A stretch of DNA of 64,000 nt from Imperialibacter roseus (GTDB lineage Bacteria; Bacteroidota; Bacteroidia; Cytophagales; Cyclobacteriaceae): the NCBI RefSeq assembly GCF_032999765.1, contig NZ_CP136051.1, positions 4,721,001 to 4,785,000 of the forward strand, in the 5' to 3' direction. The position numbers and the translations under genes are program-made. Positions 1 to 8,724 of this stretch are shown piece by piece (position 1 is the stretch's first letter; each line of letters begins with the position of its first letter). The notes below the pieces were generated by a model that was not told where the DNA came from, made no database searches, and saw only the letters and a list, made by a program, of their open reading frames with translations.

Positions 1-355
1 CCACAAACATGTAAAGAAGTGAGTAGGATGTTGAAAAGAAGGACGTTATGTACGAAACGATGTGTAAAAAAATATCGTCATTGGTCTCCTTAGGCGGATC
101 GAACTTCAAAATGCGGATGCCTTCGTCGACGAACTGAGAAAAGGGCAGGTTATCATAGTGAGCCGCAAGATTCTCAGAGTGCCGGTAGCCGTCTGTTCCT
201 TCCGGAAAGTACATGGTTAAACCAAAGTAACCAAAAAACAAAATCAAAATGACCCTGGAGTAAGGAGCACTAAAATCCTTTATCACATAAATGAGCGGGA
301 TTAAAGGACTGTACAGAAACAGACCCAATTTATATTTCAATCCATCGTTAGTCAT
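1..355 (-). CDS. EpsG/Wzy-like polysaccharide polymerase, partial
   Basis: The reading frame opens at an ATG whose first base is 355 and runs off the left edge, so only about 118 N-terminal residues are visible. It starts MTNDGLKYKLGLF and shows a hydrophobic segment near residues 14-22, a second near 34-48 (VILILFFGYFGLTMY), then a hydrophilic loop with TDGYRHSENL and a third segment starting at the edge. This layout, with a charged DxxRY-like loop after the second helix, resembles the N-terminus of EpsG/O-antigen polymerase proteins. Position at the end of a flippase-glycosyltransferase block fits a polymerase that joins repeat units in the periplasm. It starts 27 bases after the stop of the glycosyltransferase upstream. 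The family call is inferred from the fragment and context. Confidence 0.6.
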   Translation of the reverse strand, partial: MTNDGLKYKLGLFLYSPLIPLIYVIKDFSAPYSRVILILFFGYFGLTMYFPEGTDGYRHSENLAAHYDNLPFSQFVDEGIRILKFDPPKETNDDIFLHIVSYITSFFSTSYSLLYMFV

Positions 356-381
356 TCGGCGTCGTTCATATCCGAGATTCT

Positions 382-1551
382 CTAACTATTCTTTCCTAAC
401 GCTAAGCCCAACAATGATTTGACTACATAGGGAAAATTCCTAAACACAAGTTTCAGCCCCTGGGCTTTGTTGAGCGAAATGTTGTATATGCTTACATATT
501 TCCCTGTGACACGCTCAACATCAAAATAATTCTCAAAAAAAGTCAAAGACGTTTTTCTTGCTTCCTGGTAAGCTTCTTTTTCTTCAATCAATCGCTCAAT
601 ATTGTCGAGGTTGGTCGCCAAGGTTTCGTCGTCTCCTCTATTCCGCTCTGAAAAATTAGTAGCAAACAGGCCGTCGAAGTTCTGCCTTGTGACCAATACA
701 GGCATACTACAGTTTGCGGCAGGCGTAAGGCAGGGAATGCCCAGTGAAAGAGCCTCAATCAGGCTTCGCCCCGTTCCAACGACGAAATCGGCGAGGTACA
801 AAAAATCAGCCCCCTTACTCGCCCGCTCGTCTGTAATGAATTCCACCGGTAGCTCTTTGTCCTCAGCATATTTTCTGAGTACTTGAAACCGGGCCTCGTC
901 TTGAATTCTTCCTATCACGTAAAAATGGACTTTGTATTTAACAGATAGCTTTTCTATGAGATTGAAGGAGTCCATCAGCGTCTTTTCGTAGGCGCCACCC
1001 AATCGTGATACCCTCACAAAATTGATCACACCGTCATCTTTCCGCTCAGCTCTTTTCGACTCCGGTAGCAAGCCGAGTTTGGATACTCTATTGGGAATAA
1101 GATGAATTCTGGTCTTTTTATAGTGATGATTGTGTCTGAACCATTCATAGTTCTCTCCACTGAATAAAATCAAATCATCAACCTGCTGCCATTTCTTACG
1201 CATTGGATTTGGTCCTCCGCACTTGCTCATTACCAGGGGGTACCTGGTCGTAGCCGGTATCAAAAGCAGGAAATTCAATGACTCAGTGTCAAAAAAATGG
1301 AGCACATCAGGTTCAAATGAGGCATATAACTCCCTTAACTGGCTGAAAAACCCAGGAAGGTCGCCAGTTTTCTGCAAGACCACATGCCGGATGAAGTAGG
1401 GATTGTCTGCTAATACAGGACTTTGGGCTGACCCAACAGTTATGACACCTGCCGTTAATTCTCTCCCCACCACCCGACTGATGTGATTCAGAGAATGGTA
1501 GTGACCTCCGCTGGCCTTGCCAGTGCTATGAAGTATAAATAAAACCTTCAT
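382..1551 (-). CDS. GT4-like glycosyltransferase
   Basis: A 389-residue soluble protein with the two-Rossmann layout of GT-B enzymes. The N-terminus MKVLFILHSTGKASGGHYHS is a typical GT4 start with a Gly-rich donor loop. The C-terminal half has IRVSRLGG-like (NFVRVSRLGGAYEKT, about residue 180) and a GTGRSLIEALSLGIPCL segment (about 260-277), equivalent to the nucleotide-sugar binding E-rich loop of the family. It probably adds one sugar to the lipid-linked EPS repeat at the cytoplasmic face. Its ATG overlaps the murB stop (TAATG), so it is translationally coupled to murB. Donor and acceptor cannot be read from the sequence. Confidence 0.8.
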   Translation of the reverse strand: MKVLFILHSTGKASGGHYHSLNHISRVVGRELTAGVITVGSAQSPVLADNPYFIRHVVLQKTGDLPGFFSQLRELYASFEPDVLHFFDTESLNFLLLIPATTRYPLVMSKCGGPNPMRKKWQQVDDLILFSGENYEWFRHNHHYKKTRIHLIPNRVSKLGLLPESKRAERKDDGVINFVRVSRLGGAYEKTLMDSFNLIEKLSVKYKVHFYVIGRIQDEARFQVLRKYAEDKELPVEFITDERASKGADFLYLADFVVGTGRSLIEALSLGIPCLTPAANCSMPVLVTRQNFDGLFATNFSERNRGDDETLATNLDNIERLIEEKEAYQEARKTSLTFFENYFDVERVTGKYVSIYNISLNKAQGLKLVFRNFPYVVKSLLGLALGKNS

Positions 1552-2411
1552 TATATCACTCGCTGTTCCACTTCCAACTCCACCCCAAACTTGCTGTGAA
1601 CTTTATGCTTCACTATGTTAATCAATTCCAGTATATCGGCACCCGTGGCGCTGGCATGGTTGATGATAAACCCTCCGTGTTTTTCCGAGACTTTGGCGCC
1701 TCCAACGGAAAAACCCTTCAGCCCAAGCTCTTCAATCATTTGGCCCACATAAAAGCCAGGAGGTCTTTTAAATACACTACCGGCATTAGGGAATTCCTTT
1801 GGCTGTTTAGCCCACCTGGCTTCTTTCACCCTGTCCATTTTTTCCTTGATCGCCGCCTTGTCGCCAACGGCCAATTGCAACCACGCTTTCAATACAATTT
1901 TATCAACGTTCTTCTGAAAAAAACTGTTTCTGTATTCAAACCCAATATCCTCTTTCTTAATTTCTCTGACCTTCAGGTCGGCCAGGTCGAGGTACCGCAC
2001 CTTTGTCAAAATATCTTTTATTTCCTCCCCACTGGCTCCGGCGTTCATTACCACAGCTCCACCCAACGAGCTGGGTATGTCATAAAAAATTTCCATTCCG
2101 GTTAGGCCATGCTCCCATGCTAACTCAGAAAGCCGGATGGTGTTTGCACCTGCCTCTACTTCCATGATATGCCCATCAGTTACCTTCACATTTGCGAAGC
2201 CCTCATTCAAAAGTATAAAGTCTTCGTCGTAATAAGGTTTGGACAAAATAATATTGTACCCCCCGCCCAGGATCACTTTTTTGGAGTCGGGATGGCTTTG
2301 ATAAATACTTAAAAAATCTGATTCGGAGGATGGAAAGAACGCCCGCCTGCAACTCGCCTTGATCTTATAACTATTGTGCGACGTCAAATCGTAGTTTTCA
2401 AACACTTCCAT
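1551..2411 (-). CDS. murB: UDP-N-acetylenolpyruvoylglucosamine reductase (MurB)
   Basis: At 286 residues this is a short, type II-like MurB flavoenzyme, which reduces UDP-GlcNAc-enolpyruvate to UDP-MurNAc with NADPH. The FAD pyrophosphate loop is ILGGGYNIILS (48-57). The substrate/catalytic residues are present: Arg161 in YRNSFF, Ser212 in NAGSVFKRPPG and the C-terminal Glu280 in GVELEVEQ. It lies between a flippase and a glycosyltransferase and overlaps both by the TAATG arrangement, so it is an integral EPS-operon gene and not a stray housekeeping gene. With the murA copy at 5123-6370 it probably supplies UDP-MurNAc or a related lactyl sugar to the EPS. Whether the genome has another murB cannot be seen here. 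Confidence 0.9.
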   Translation of the reverse strand: MEVFENYDLTSHNSYKIKASCRRAFFPSSESDFLSIYQSHPDSKKVILGGGYNIILSKPYYDEDFILLNEGFANVKVTDGHIMEVEAGANTIRLSELAWEHGLTGMEIFYDIPSSLGGAVVMNAGASGEEIKDILTKVRYLDLADLKVREIKKEDIGFEYRNSFFQKNVDKIVLKAWLQLAVGDKAAIKEKMDRVKEARWAKQPKEFPNAGSVFKRPPGFYVGQMIEELGLKGFSVGGAKVSEKHGGFIINHASATGADILELINIVKHKVHSKFGVELEVEQRVI

Positions 2412-3661
2412 TAGCCAAGTCGATTTTTTATTTTTTTTATGTAGGGATCTAAGAAAGCAAAATCTTCCCTGGAATAGGCAAATATTTCCCGGATGCTTAT
2501 CCCTGTAGCGCTTGAATACTGATACAAAAACAAGATTCCCCCCAGAGAGTAGCTCAAAGTGGAGGTAAAAGCGGCGCCCACGGCGCCATACCTGGGTATC
2601 AGGAGAATATTCAATACTATATTCAAACCCAAAGCCGGCACCATAGACTTTAGCGCAAACCAGGGCTTTCCCTGCCCACCCATGTCCATGTTCAATACTT
2701 TAAAAATGGTAAGAAGCAACACACCAGGCATTAGCCATAGCATTACTTCGGCACTGGGTAGAAATTCACTTCCGAAGAGAATCATGATGATAAGCCGGGC
2801 ACCTAACGCCAATACTACACACCCTGACCCTATGATCAGGAGCGAAATCCTCAGCAGCTGGGTTACTTTCAACGAAAAAACTCTCCTGTCTGTCGCCCTT
2901 GCCCCCCTGGCAAATACGATGGTGCCTAACAGCATGGGGATTTGCCACAGGTATTGCGACAGCACTGAGCCTTTGCTGTAAATACCTATTTCAAACTTAT
3001 TGGAGAGCCAATCCATGATGATTACGTCCACTCTGTAGTTGAGATTAATCACCAACAAAGAGACAGCAAATGCCATTCCGAGGCTAAATAAAGAACCCAG
3101 CAGCTGTCTGTTAATGCGCAGTGACAAATATTTCTGAACCCGCATCCTTGAGATAAGCAGGACACTCATGAGAAAAGGTGCCAGCAACTCAGCTATTAAG
3201 GCCCCTTTCAGAGAGAGACCAGCAAAAACGACCAATACCACAGTCGCCAGAAAGAGGATAAAGGTTGGCACCCACTCTACCTTGTTATACTCAGCAATCT
3301 GATTATTGCCCAAATAGATGCCAGACAAATAAGTATTAAGCAAACTAAACGGGACCGGGGCTATGGCTAAAAAAATAATCAGAGGTTGGTGGGAGCCATT
3401 AGACAAATAATAGATGAGAATAAAAATAGACACAACACTAAAAAGCGTACTCACCAGCCAGGCCTGCAACACGCCTGCCTTTACATCTTCCTCCCCGAAC
3501 TGACCACTCCCAATCAAAAAGGCAGAAGACTTGCGCACGCCAAGCGCTCCAAACGTCATAAACAGTGTTGGGTAAACCAAAAGTGCAGTTATTACTCCGT
3601 TCAACTCCGGCCCCAAATACCTTGCAATGATCATTGCCTTGCCCAAGCCAAACACGATCAT
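2411..3661 (-). CDS. Oligosaccharide flippase (Wzx/MATE-like)
   Basis: About 416 residues with roughly 11-12 hydrophobic helices and the MOP-superfamily texture (IIARYLGPELNGVITALLVYP near the start; RYGAVGAAFTSTLSYS near the end). It would flip the lipid-linked EPS repeat across the inner membrane. The ATG at 3661 falls at the start of the first helix; the frame stays open upstream for another 20 codons back to the stop of the sulfotransferase, encoding LASVVKDLASVASSKGA, which looks like the normal flippase N-terminus. The true start is therefore probably a non-ATG codon such as CTG near 3708. Its stop overlaps the murB start. Confidence 0.85.
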   Translation of the reverse strand: MIVFGLGKAMIIARYLGPELNGVITALLVYPTLFMTFGALGVRKSSAFLIGSGQFGEEDVKAGVLQAWLVSTLFSVVSIFILIYYLSNGSHQPLIIFLAIAPVPFSLLNTYLSGIYLGNNQIAEYNKVEWVPTFILFLATVVLVVFAGLSLKGALIAELLAPFLMSVLLISRMRVQKYLSLRINRQLLGSLFSLGMAFAVSLLVINLNYRVDVIIMDWLSNKFEIGIYSKGSVLSQYLWQIPMLLGTIVFARGARATDRRVFSLKVTQLLRISLLIIGSGCVVLALGARLIIMILFGSEFLPSAEVMLWLMPGVLLLTIFKVLNMDMGGQGKPWFALKSMVPALGLNIVLNILLIPRYGAVGAAFTSTLSYSLGGILFLYQYSSATGISIREIFAYSREDFAFLDPYIKKIKNRLG

Positions 3662-3721
3662 TGCTCCCTTGGAGCTGGCAACACTTGCTAAATCTTTAAC
3701 GACGCTGGCCAGGGGGATTCG

Positions 3722-4588
3722 TTAGGTAAGAGGTTGACTGGACGATTTAATAAGCTCTTTCTCAAACTTTTGACAAATAGCCTTGTGGAAAGCAATATCT
3801 TCGTGCAGCTCTGCCTCCAGCTTCTCCTTTGTTGAGGGGTCAATTTTTGGAGGTCTGGCCTCCACCAGGGTTTTGTTCAGGATATATCGTCCCACTCCCA
3901 AAAACCCTAATTTTTGAAGCCTATAAGACAAATGCAAAACTAATTTGGATGATGGAAGCTTCGCCGGATTTTTTTTTACAACATCAAGACTTAACTCATC
4001 CATTGACTCAATTTTGTCGACACCAACAAACTCAAATAGATAATTCAGAAAGTATACCTCGTTGTGAATGAGCAATTCAAATGGAATTATTCTTATGTTG
4101 GCTTCATCGAAATAATCAAAAACTATATCAAACTGCCTCTTATACCTACTTCTTTGGATGTAAGAGTACATCTTAAAATCGTAGTAACTTCTTTTTGTCC
4201 TCAATTTCTCACTTGATATCACATCTTCGAAACTAGATATTTCTCTACCCATTCGAATTTGATGCCAATAAAGCGAATAAGCCCTTTCGATAGGGCTTCT
4301 GATTACAAAAATCAGTTTTACATCTGGCACTAACTCTTTTATTCTCTCAATACTACCTGGATTAAATGCACAGTCTGCGGATGTTTGACCAATGATGGAA
4401 CTTTCACTAGGTGGGATAAATATAGATTCATACCATTTTGGTCCATTCCTAAACACTCTGTCATCGTCAAAATAACTGAACTTCATATTTCTTTCCGGCA
4501 TATAAATTTGTGGATGACCTCGCATTAGATCATCCAAAAAAGACGTGCCACTTTTCATAATCCCTGCAATAAGGAAACTTGGCTTCAT
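3722..4588 (-). CDS. Sulfotransferase domain protein
   Basis: A PAPS-dependent sulfotransferase of about 288 residues. The 5'-phosphosulfate loop is IMKSGTSFL close to the N-terminus, and the 3'-phosphate motif is LIFVIRSPIERAYSLYWH about 95 residues later. This family transfers sulfate to sugar hydroxyls or amines. I chose the ATG at 4588 because it lies four bases after the stop of the acetyltransferase; an in-frame upstream ATG at 4633 would add 15 residues overlapping that gene and destroy nothing else. Placement between an acetyltransferase and a flippase suggests sulfation of the lipid-linked repeat in the cytoplasm, so the EPS is probably sulfated. Confidence 0.85.
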   Translation of the reverse strand: MKPSFLIAGIMKSGTSFLDDLMRGHPQIYMPERNMKFSYFDDDRVFRNGPKWYESIFIPPSESSIIGQTSADCAFNPGSIERIKELVPDVKLIFVIRSPIERAYSLYWHQIRMGREISSFEDVISSEKLRTKRSYYDFKMYSYIQRSRYKRQFDIVFDYFDEANIRIIPFELLIHNEVYFLNYLFEFVGVDKIESMDELSLDVVKKNPAKLPSSKLVLHLSYRLQKLGFLGVGRYILNKTLVEARPPKIDPSTKEKLEAELHEDIAFHKAICQKFEKELIKSSSQPLT

Positions 4589-4592
4589 AATT

Positions 4593-5126
4593 TTAATTAG
4601 CGGTGGAAATAATTTTTGCAGGAATTCCTGCAACTACTGAGTTCTCTGGAACATCTGTGTTTACGACAGAATTTGCGCCAACCACTGCGTTTGCTCCAAC
4701 GTTAATTTTCCCCAAAAGAACAGCTCCTGTATAGATTTTAACCCCATCTTGAATTGTTGGATATGTAAGGCCTTCGCCCTTTTTACCACTGCTACCTAAA
4801 GTCACATGCTGCCAAATTTGGACATTGTCTTTAATCACCACCCCCTCACCAATTACAATACCCAAAGGATGAGGAAACTTTATTCCTCTTCCCAAATCGG
4901 AATGATACGAAATATGACAACATCTTTTCGTCATTTGTCTGTATCGATAAAAGTTAGATAATAGTCGTAATACAGAATAGTTACTGTTCATCAGAAAATA
5001 CCCTATTCTGTAGTTTAGGATTAATCTGAAGGATGCATTGGTGAAATAAATGACAAAGTAGGTCAGAACCCCCCCGGCTCCATTTGTTTTAAAATCACTA
5101 ATTATAAGTTTAATCAATACCTTCAA
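4593..5126 (-). CDS. Serine-acetyltransferase-like hexapeptide acyltransferase
   Basis: A 177-residue left-handed beta-helix acyltransferase. The C-terminal half carries the isoleucine-patch hexapeptide repeats (IVIGEGVVIKDNVQIWQHVTL, then INVGANAVVGANSVV) and ends VAGIPAKII, as in CysE/LacA-like enzymes. The N-terminal half is hydrophobic and basic, as in the EPS-cluster subgroup of serine acetyltransferase homologues. The likely job is O-acetylation of an EPS sugar. The apparent start is TTG at 5126, overlapping the murA stop as TTGA; the first in-frame ATG is 46 residues later and would remove conserved sequence. Substrate unknown. Confidence 0.8.
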   Translation of the reverse strand: MKVLIKLIISDFKTNGAGGVLTYFVIYFTNASFRLILNYRIGYFLMNSNYSVLRLLSNFYRYRQMTKRCCHISYHSDLGRGIKFPHPLGIVIGEGVVIKDNVQIWQHVTLGSSGKKGEGLTYPTIQDGVKIYTGAVLLGKINVGANAVVGANSVVNTDVPENSVVAGIPAKIISTAN

Positions 5127-6370
5127 ATTAGGGATGTCAAGTTTTTCAACTTCTCACTAAGGTTTTCATACCCCCTACCAATCTGCCATGCATTTTCGAT
5201 GACTGTTTCTCCTTCTGCCGTCATGCCTGCGAGCAGCAGGGCTATTCCAGCCCTAAGGTCAAGTGCCGTCACAGTTGTACCCTTTAGTTTGGTACCTCCG
5301 TCGATTACCAGCATCCCTCCATCTACGTGATAGTTCATGCCCATTTTGGCCAGCTCTTCTGCATAGCCATACCGGCCAGGAAACCTAAGGTCTATGATTT
5401 TTGATTCGCCCTTGCTCATAGCGCCGTACACAGCAAAAAGAGGCTGCATATCTGAATTGATGCCCGGGTAAGGGCCCGTGCTGATCTCCACCGGATAAGG
5501 GGTGCCTCCCTTTACAATGAGCGACTCTTCGCCCCTATAAAATTTCATGCCACTTTCCCGAAGAAAAACCAGCGGCACTTCGAGGTGCTCAAAAGGAAAA
5601 TTAAGGATTTCCACATCTCCGCCCGTGATCACCGACCCGATGGCCCAGGTTAAAGCTTCCATGTTGTCGGGAATAACGTGATGATACACGCCACTCAATT
5701 TTTCCACCCCTTCAATGACAATACACTTTTGGCCATATACCTTGACCCTGGCCCCCATCTTATTGAGCATATCAATAAGATCCATTATTTCAGGTCTGAT
5801 GTGCGGATTCCAGATGGTGGTGGTACCTTTTGCCAGAGAACCACAAATAATTGAGTTTTCTGTGGCGCCAGTCGAGCGAATAGGCAGGTGAATATCTGCC
5901 CCGACCAGCCTGCCATCTACTTTAGCGCACAAGTAATTGTCTTCTTCCCATACTTTGGCTCCCAAATTTTCGAGCAGCATTACATGCAAATCGTACTTGC
6001 GTTCACCCAGTTTACAACCTCCTGGCAGCGGCACTTTGCCTTCTCCAAAACGGGTGGTTAAAGCACCAAGAATGAGCAATGTGTTTCGAATAGACCTCTC
6101 ATCCCAAACCAGTTTGGAAGCGAGCTTCGAATGCTCCTCCCAAATCTTAATATAAGAGCCGTCTGCGGCATAGTCTTTTCCCAATACACGCAGCATATCG
6201 AGGTGCACCTTTACGTCCAGCAACTGATTCGGAAAATTGTCGAGCTCAATATCCCCCTCTGTCAACAAAGAAGCCGCCAGGAGTCGTAGTGCTGAGTTTT
6301 TGGCACCACTTACTCTAACCGTTCCGGCAAGTCTCGACTTGCTAACTCTCAACACTTGATTTGTTTCCAT
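5123..6370 (-). CDS. murA: UDP-GlcNAc 1-carboxyvinyltransferase (MurA)
   Basis: A full-length 415-residue EPT-family enzyme that transfers enolpyruvate from PEP to the 3-OH of UDP-GlcNAc. Key residues are in place: Lys24-Asn25 in SGAKNSALRL, the PEP-loop Cys119 in LPGGCKLGERKYDLH (the fosfomycin target), and the Asp of SDMQ around residue 308. It precedes the acetyltransferase with overlapping ends and follows an epimerase by 56 bases. A MurA beside a MurB in an EPS operon suggests a UDP-muramic-acid-type precursor made for secretion. It could be the only murA of the genome, but housekeeping murA normally sits elsewhere in this phylum. Confidence 0.92.
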   Translation of the reverse strand: METNQVLRVSKSRLAGTVRVSGAKNSALRLLAASLLTEGDIELDNFPNQLLDVKVHLDMLRVLGKDYAADGSYIKIWEEHSKLASKLVWDERSIRNTLLILGALTTRFGEGKVPLPGGCKLGERKYDLHVMLLENLGAKVWEEDNYLCAKVDGRLVGADIHLPIRSTGATENSIICGSLAKGTTTIWNPHIRPEIMDLIDMLNKMGARVKVYGQKCIVIEGVEKLSGVYHHVIPDNMEALTWAIGSVITGGDVEILNFPFEHLEVPLVFLRESGMKFYRGEESLIVKGGTPYPVEISTGPYPGINSDMQPLFAVYGAMSKGESKIIDLRFPGRYGYAEELAKMGMNYHVDGGMLVIDGGTKLKGTTVTALDLRAGIALLLAGMTAEGETVIENAWQIGRGYENLSEKLKNLTSLI

Positions 6371-6426
6371 ATATAATTGTTACAACGTGCAGAAAACGAC
6401 CAAAAGCGGCAAGCTGTCAATCGAGT

Positions 6427-7350
6427 CTATAATAATTTGATCAGCCCTTGCTTTAATTCCGTGCTGACTTCGATATTGAATGTTTTATTTAATTTATCCG
6501 TTTCAGCGAGGCTATACTTAATGTCTCCGTCTCTTGGCGCCAAAAATTCTATGCTGTTTTTCTTTCCAATTATACTTGCAAAAGTCCCAGCGAGCTCCAT
6601 CAAGTCACATGGTATACCAGTGCCAACATTAAAAACTTCCAACTGACAGTCAGACCCTAGGGCTGATTCAATTACTGTGGCTACGTCCTGGACATAAACA
6701 AAGTCTCTGGTCTGCGTGCCATCGCCATAAATGGTGATCGGCTTGTCGTTTTGCACCATTTCTTTGAATTTAGCGATTACCCCTGAATAAGGGGAATCGT
6801 TGAGCTGCCGGGGACCATATACATTGAAAAACCGCAGCCCAATGCTGGGCAAGCCATACCACTCGAAATATTTATTGGCGTACCACTCATTGAGTAATTT
6901 ACTGGCTCCATACGGCGACAAAGGATTGGGCGTATCACTTTCTTTGATTTTTCTTTCTCCCTGGTCGCCATAAATGGCTGAGCTGGAGGCATATACTACT
7001 TTTTTTACTTTGTTTACCCTTGCAAAATCTAGCATGTGGAGGAATCCGCTAACATTGACACGGTGGCAATAGGCCGGATCTTCAAAAGAGGCAGGCACGC
7101 TTACCTGAGCTGCCAGGTGGATAATATAGTCGGGTGTAAAGTTCAGCGCTTGCCAGGCAGACAAGTCGGCAATGTCGGCATTGATGAGAAGAACCGCCTC
7201 GCCATGATGCGTGAGGTTGTCGAGTCTGCCAGTAACGAGATTGTCCATCACTATCACCTCGTAGTTGCCTTCGCTCATAAGTTTATCCACCACGTGCGAG
7301 CCAATAAAGCCTGCTCCCCCTGTGACTAATACCTTTTGTTTAGTTGACAT
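6427..7350 (-). CDS. NAD-dependent sugar epimerase/dehydratase (extended SDR)
   Basis: A 307-residue extended SDR. The NAD loop is VTGGAGFIGSHVV (9-21), the catalytic region is YASSSAIYG followed by SPYGASKLLNE (YxxxK), and the sugar-nucleotide half has RFFNVYGPRQ and YGDGTQTRDFVYVQDV. It resembles UDP-glucose/UDP-GlcNAc 4-epimerases of EPS loci. It acts in the cytoplasm on a nucleotide sugar. Downstream is murA; upstream is a gap filled by a TCGGA array that separates it from the UDP-glucuronate epimerase. Exact substrate unassigned. Confidence 0.85.
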   Translation of the reverse strand: MSTKQKVLVTGGAGFIGSHVVDKLMSEGNYEVIVMDNLVTGRLDNLTHHGEAVLLINADIADLSAWQALNFTPDYIIHLAAQVSVPASFEDPAYCHRVNVSGFLHMLDFARVNKVKKVVYASSSAIYGDQGERKIKESDTPNPLSPYGASKLLNEWYANKYFEWYGLPSIGLRFFNVYGPRQLNDSPYSGVIAKFKEMVQNDKPITIYGDGTQTRDFVYVQDVATVIESALGSDCQLEVFNVGTGIPCDLMELAGTFASIIGKKNSIEFLAPRDGDIKYSLAETDKLNKTFNIEVSTELKQGLIKLL

Positions 7351-7365
7351 GAAGTTTTTTTTGGA

Positions 7366-7455
7366 GGTTCGGATGGTCTGAATGTTCGAGTGTCAGAATA
7401 TCGGACTGTCTGTCCTGTCTGAGTGTCTGAACGTCGGACCGTCCGATTGTCTGAG
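7366..7455. repeat. Degenerate TCGGA array 1
   Basis: The gap between two epimerase genes is made almost wholly of imperfect units of 8-11 bases around TCGGAT/TCGGAC or the reverse complement GTCTGA/GTCCGA (for example ttcggatggtctgaatg and tcggactgtct). No gene-like frame is present. This is one of eleven such arrays in the EPS-locus gaps. Confidence 0.8.
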
Positions 7456-7460
7456 CATCA

Positions 7461-8468
7461 TCATTCCTGATAGTACCTTTTGTACCATTTCACAAACTGC
7501 TTTACTCCTTCGGCCAAATGCGTATTACTTTTATACCCCACTGCTTCCTTCAGCGCCTCTGTGCTGGCCCAAGTTTTTTCTACATCACCTGGTTGCATGG
7601 GCATCATGTTCAAAATAGCTTTCCTTCCAAGCTCTTTTTCCAGGCAGGCAATGAAGTCCATCAGTTTCACGGGGTTGCCATTACCAATATTATAGATGGC
7701 ATAAGGCAAGGCAGTGGCCGGCTTTTTGGGTACCAGCTGCACAATACCTTCTACGATGTCGTCGACATAGGTAAAGTCTCTGCTGAGGTTCCCTTCGTTG
7801 TACACATCGATGGGCTTGTCGGCCAATATGTTTTTGGTAAACTTAAAAAGGGCCATATCGGGCCGGCCCCAGGGGCCGTACACGGTGAAGAAGCGCAGAC
7901 CGGTTAAGGGTAGTTTGTGCACAGCGGCGTAGCTATGGGCAATGGCTTCGTTGGCTTTTTTGGTGGCGGCGTAGAGAGACATCTGGGTTTCAGTGGTGTC
8001 GGCTTCTTCAAACGGCACTTTGTCGTTCATGCCATAAACCGAAGAGCTGGAGGCGTAGATCAGGTGCTTGATCTTGTTGCGCTGGCTGGCCTCCAGGATA
8101 TTGAGGAAGCCTTTCACATTGGAGTCGATATAGGCGTGGGGGTTTTCGATGGAGTAGCGCACCCCTGCCTGGGCCGCCAGGTGGATCACGTAATCGAACT
8201 GGTGCTTTTCAAACAAGGCTTCTATGTGTTCGCTGTCGGTAAGGTCGAGCTGGATAAAGCCGATGCCTTTGGTGCCGGTCATTTCTTTGTTGTACATCAC
8301 CTGGGCCGTGTCGAGGCCCTGTTGCCTGAGGCGGGCCATTTTGAGCTCCACGCTGTAGTAGGTGTTTAAATTATCTAATCCTACCACATCGAATCCTTCT
8401 TTGGCTAATCTAATAGCGGTGTGCATGCCAATAAACCCCGCCGATCCTGTTACAAGAATTTTGCTCAT
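7461..8468 (-). CDS. UDP-glucuronate 4-epimerase-like SDR
   Basis: A 335-residue extended SDR. Start MSKILVTGSAGFIGMH gives the NAD loop; LDNLNTYYSVELKMARL is the loop characteristic of UDP-glucuronate 4-epimerases; the catalytic segment is YASSSSVYG then LYAATKKANE (YxxxK), and RFFTVYGPWGRPDMAL is the conserved substrate motif. The product would be UDP-galacturonate for the EPS. The start lies 23 bases upstream of the GGAAGACC array. The codon-3 to codon-12 region is echoed by a stub at 8882-8911, a trace of a second, broken epimerase. Confidence 0.88.
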   Translation of the reverse strand: MSKILVTGSAGFIGMHTAIRLAKEGFDVVGLDNLNTYYSVELKMARLRQQGLDTAQVMYNKEMTGTKGIGFIQLDLTDSEHIEALFEKHQFDYVIHLAAQAGVRYSIENPHAYIDSNVKGFLNILEASQRNKIKHLIYASSSSVYGMNDKVPFEEADTTETQMSLYAATKKANEAIAHSYAAVHKLPLTGLRFFTVYGPWGRPDMALFKFTKNILADKPIDVYNEGNLSRDFTYVDDIVEGIVQLVPKKPATALPYAIYNIGNGNPVKLMDFIACLEKELGRKAILNMMPMQPGDVEKTWASTEALKEAVGYKSNTHLAEGVKQFVKWYKRYYQE

Positions 8469-8491
8469 TGAGGAGTTGAAGATTTGAGGCG

Positions 8492-8624
8492 TGGAAGACG
8501 GAAGACGGAAGACCGGAGACCGGAGACCGAAGCCGGGAAGTATCCGTATAGGCTGTTGGTTATTGTCCTCATTGAATCATTATTTGAGACGGAAGACAGG
8601 AGACCGTAGACGGAAGTCGGAAGG
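8492..8624. repeat. GGAAGACC/GGAGACCG degenerate arrays (two blocks)
   Basis: Blocks at 8492-8540 and 8590-8624 consist of 8-9-base units such as ggaagacgg, ggaagaccgg and ggagaccgg. Similar units recur at 15245-15257 and 19264-19287, always touching a TCGGA array. The two blocks flank one copy of the dispersed ~55-base repeat. Confidence 0.75.
8541..8590. repeat. Dispersed ~55-base repeat, copy A
   Basis: Shares the core gtcctcattgaatcat, preceded by a cgtata-like block, with copies at 8625-8686 and 9788-9848. Copy A lacks the tttcatagttcgagact end seen in the other two but keeps ttgagac. Confidence 0.6.
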
Positions 8625-8686
8625 GACTCGTATAGCTTGGAGTTCAAAGTCTTCATTTAATCATTTGTTTCATAGTTCGAGACTGC
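8625..8686. repeat. Dispersed ~55-base repeat, copy B
   Basis: Reads actcgtatagcttgg, then agtcttcatttaatcat, then ttcatagttcgagact. It aligns over its length with copy C at 9788-9848 in the same orientation. Confidence 0.65.
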
Positions 8687-8688
8687 GG

Positions 8689-8724
8689 GTCGGATGTTCG
8701 GATGTTCCGATGATTCCGACTGCT
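8689..8724. repeat. Short TCGGA array truncating the GIY-YIG gene
   Basis: Units ggtcggatg, ttcggatg and ttccgatg run directly up to the point where GIY-YIG homology stops (8725). The junction is sharp. Confidence 0.7.
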
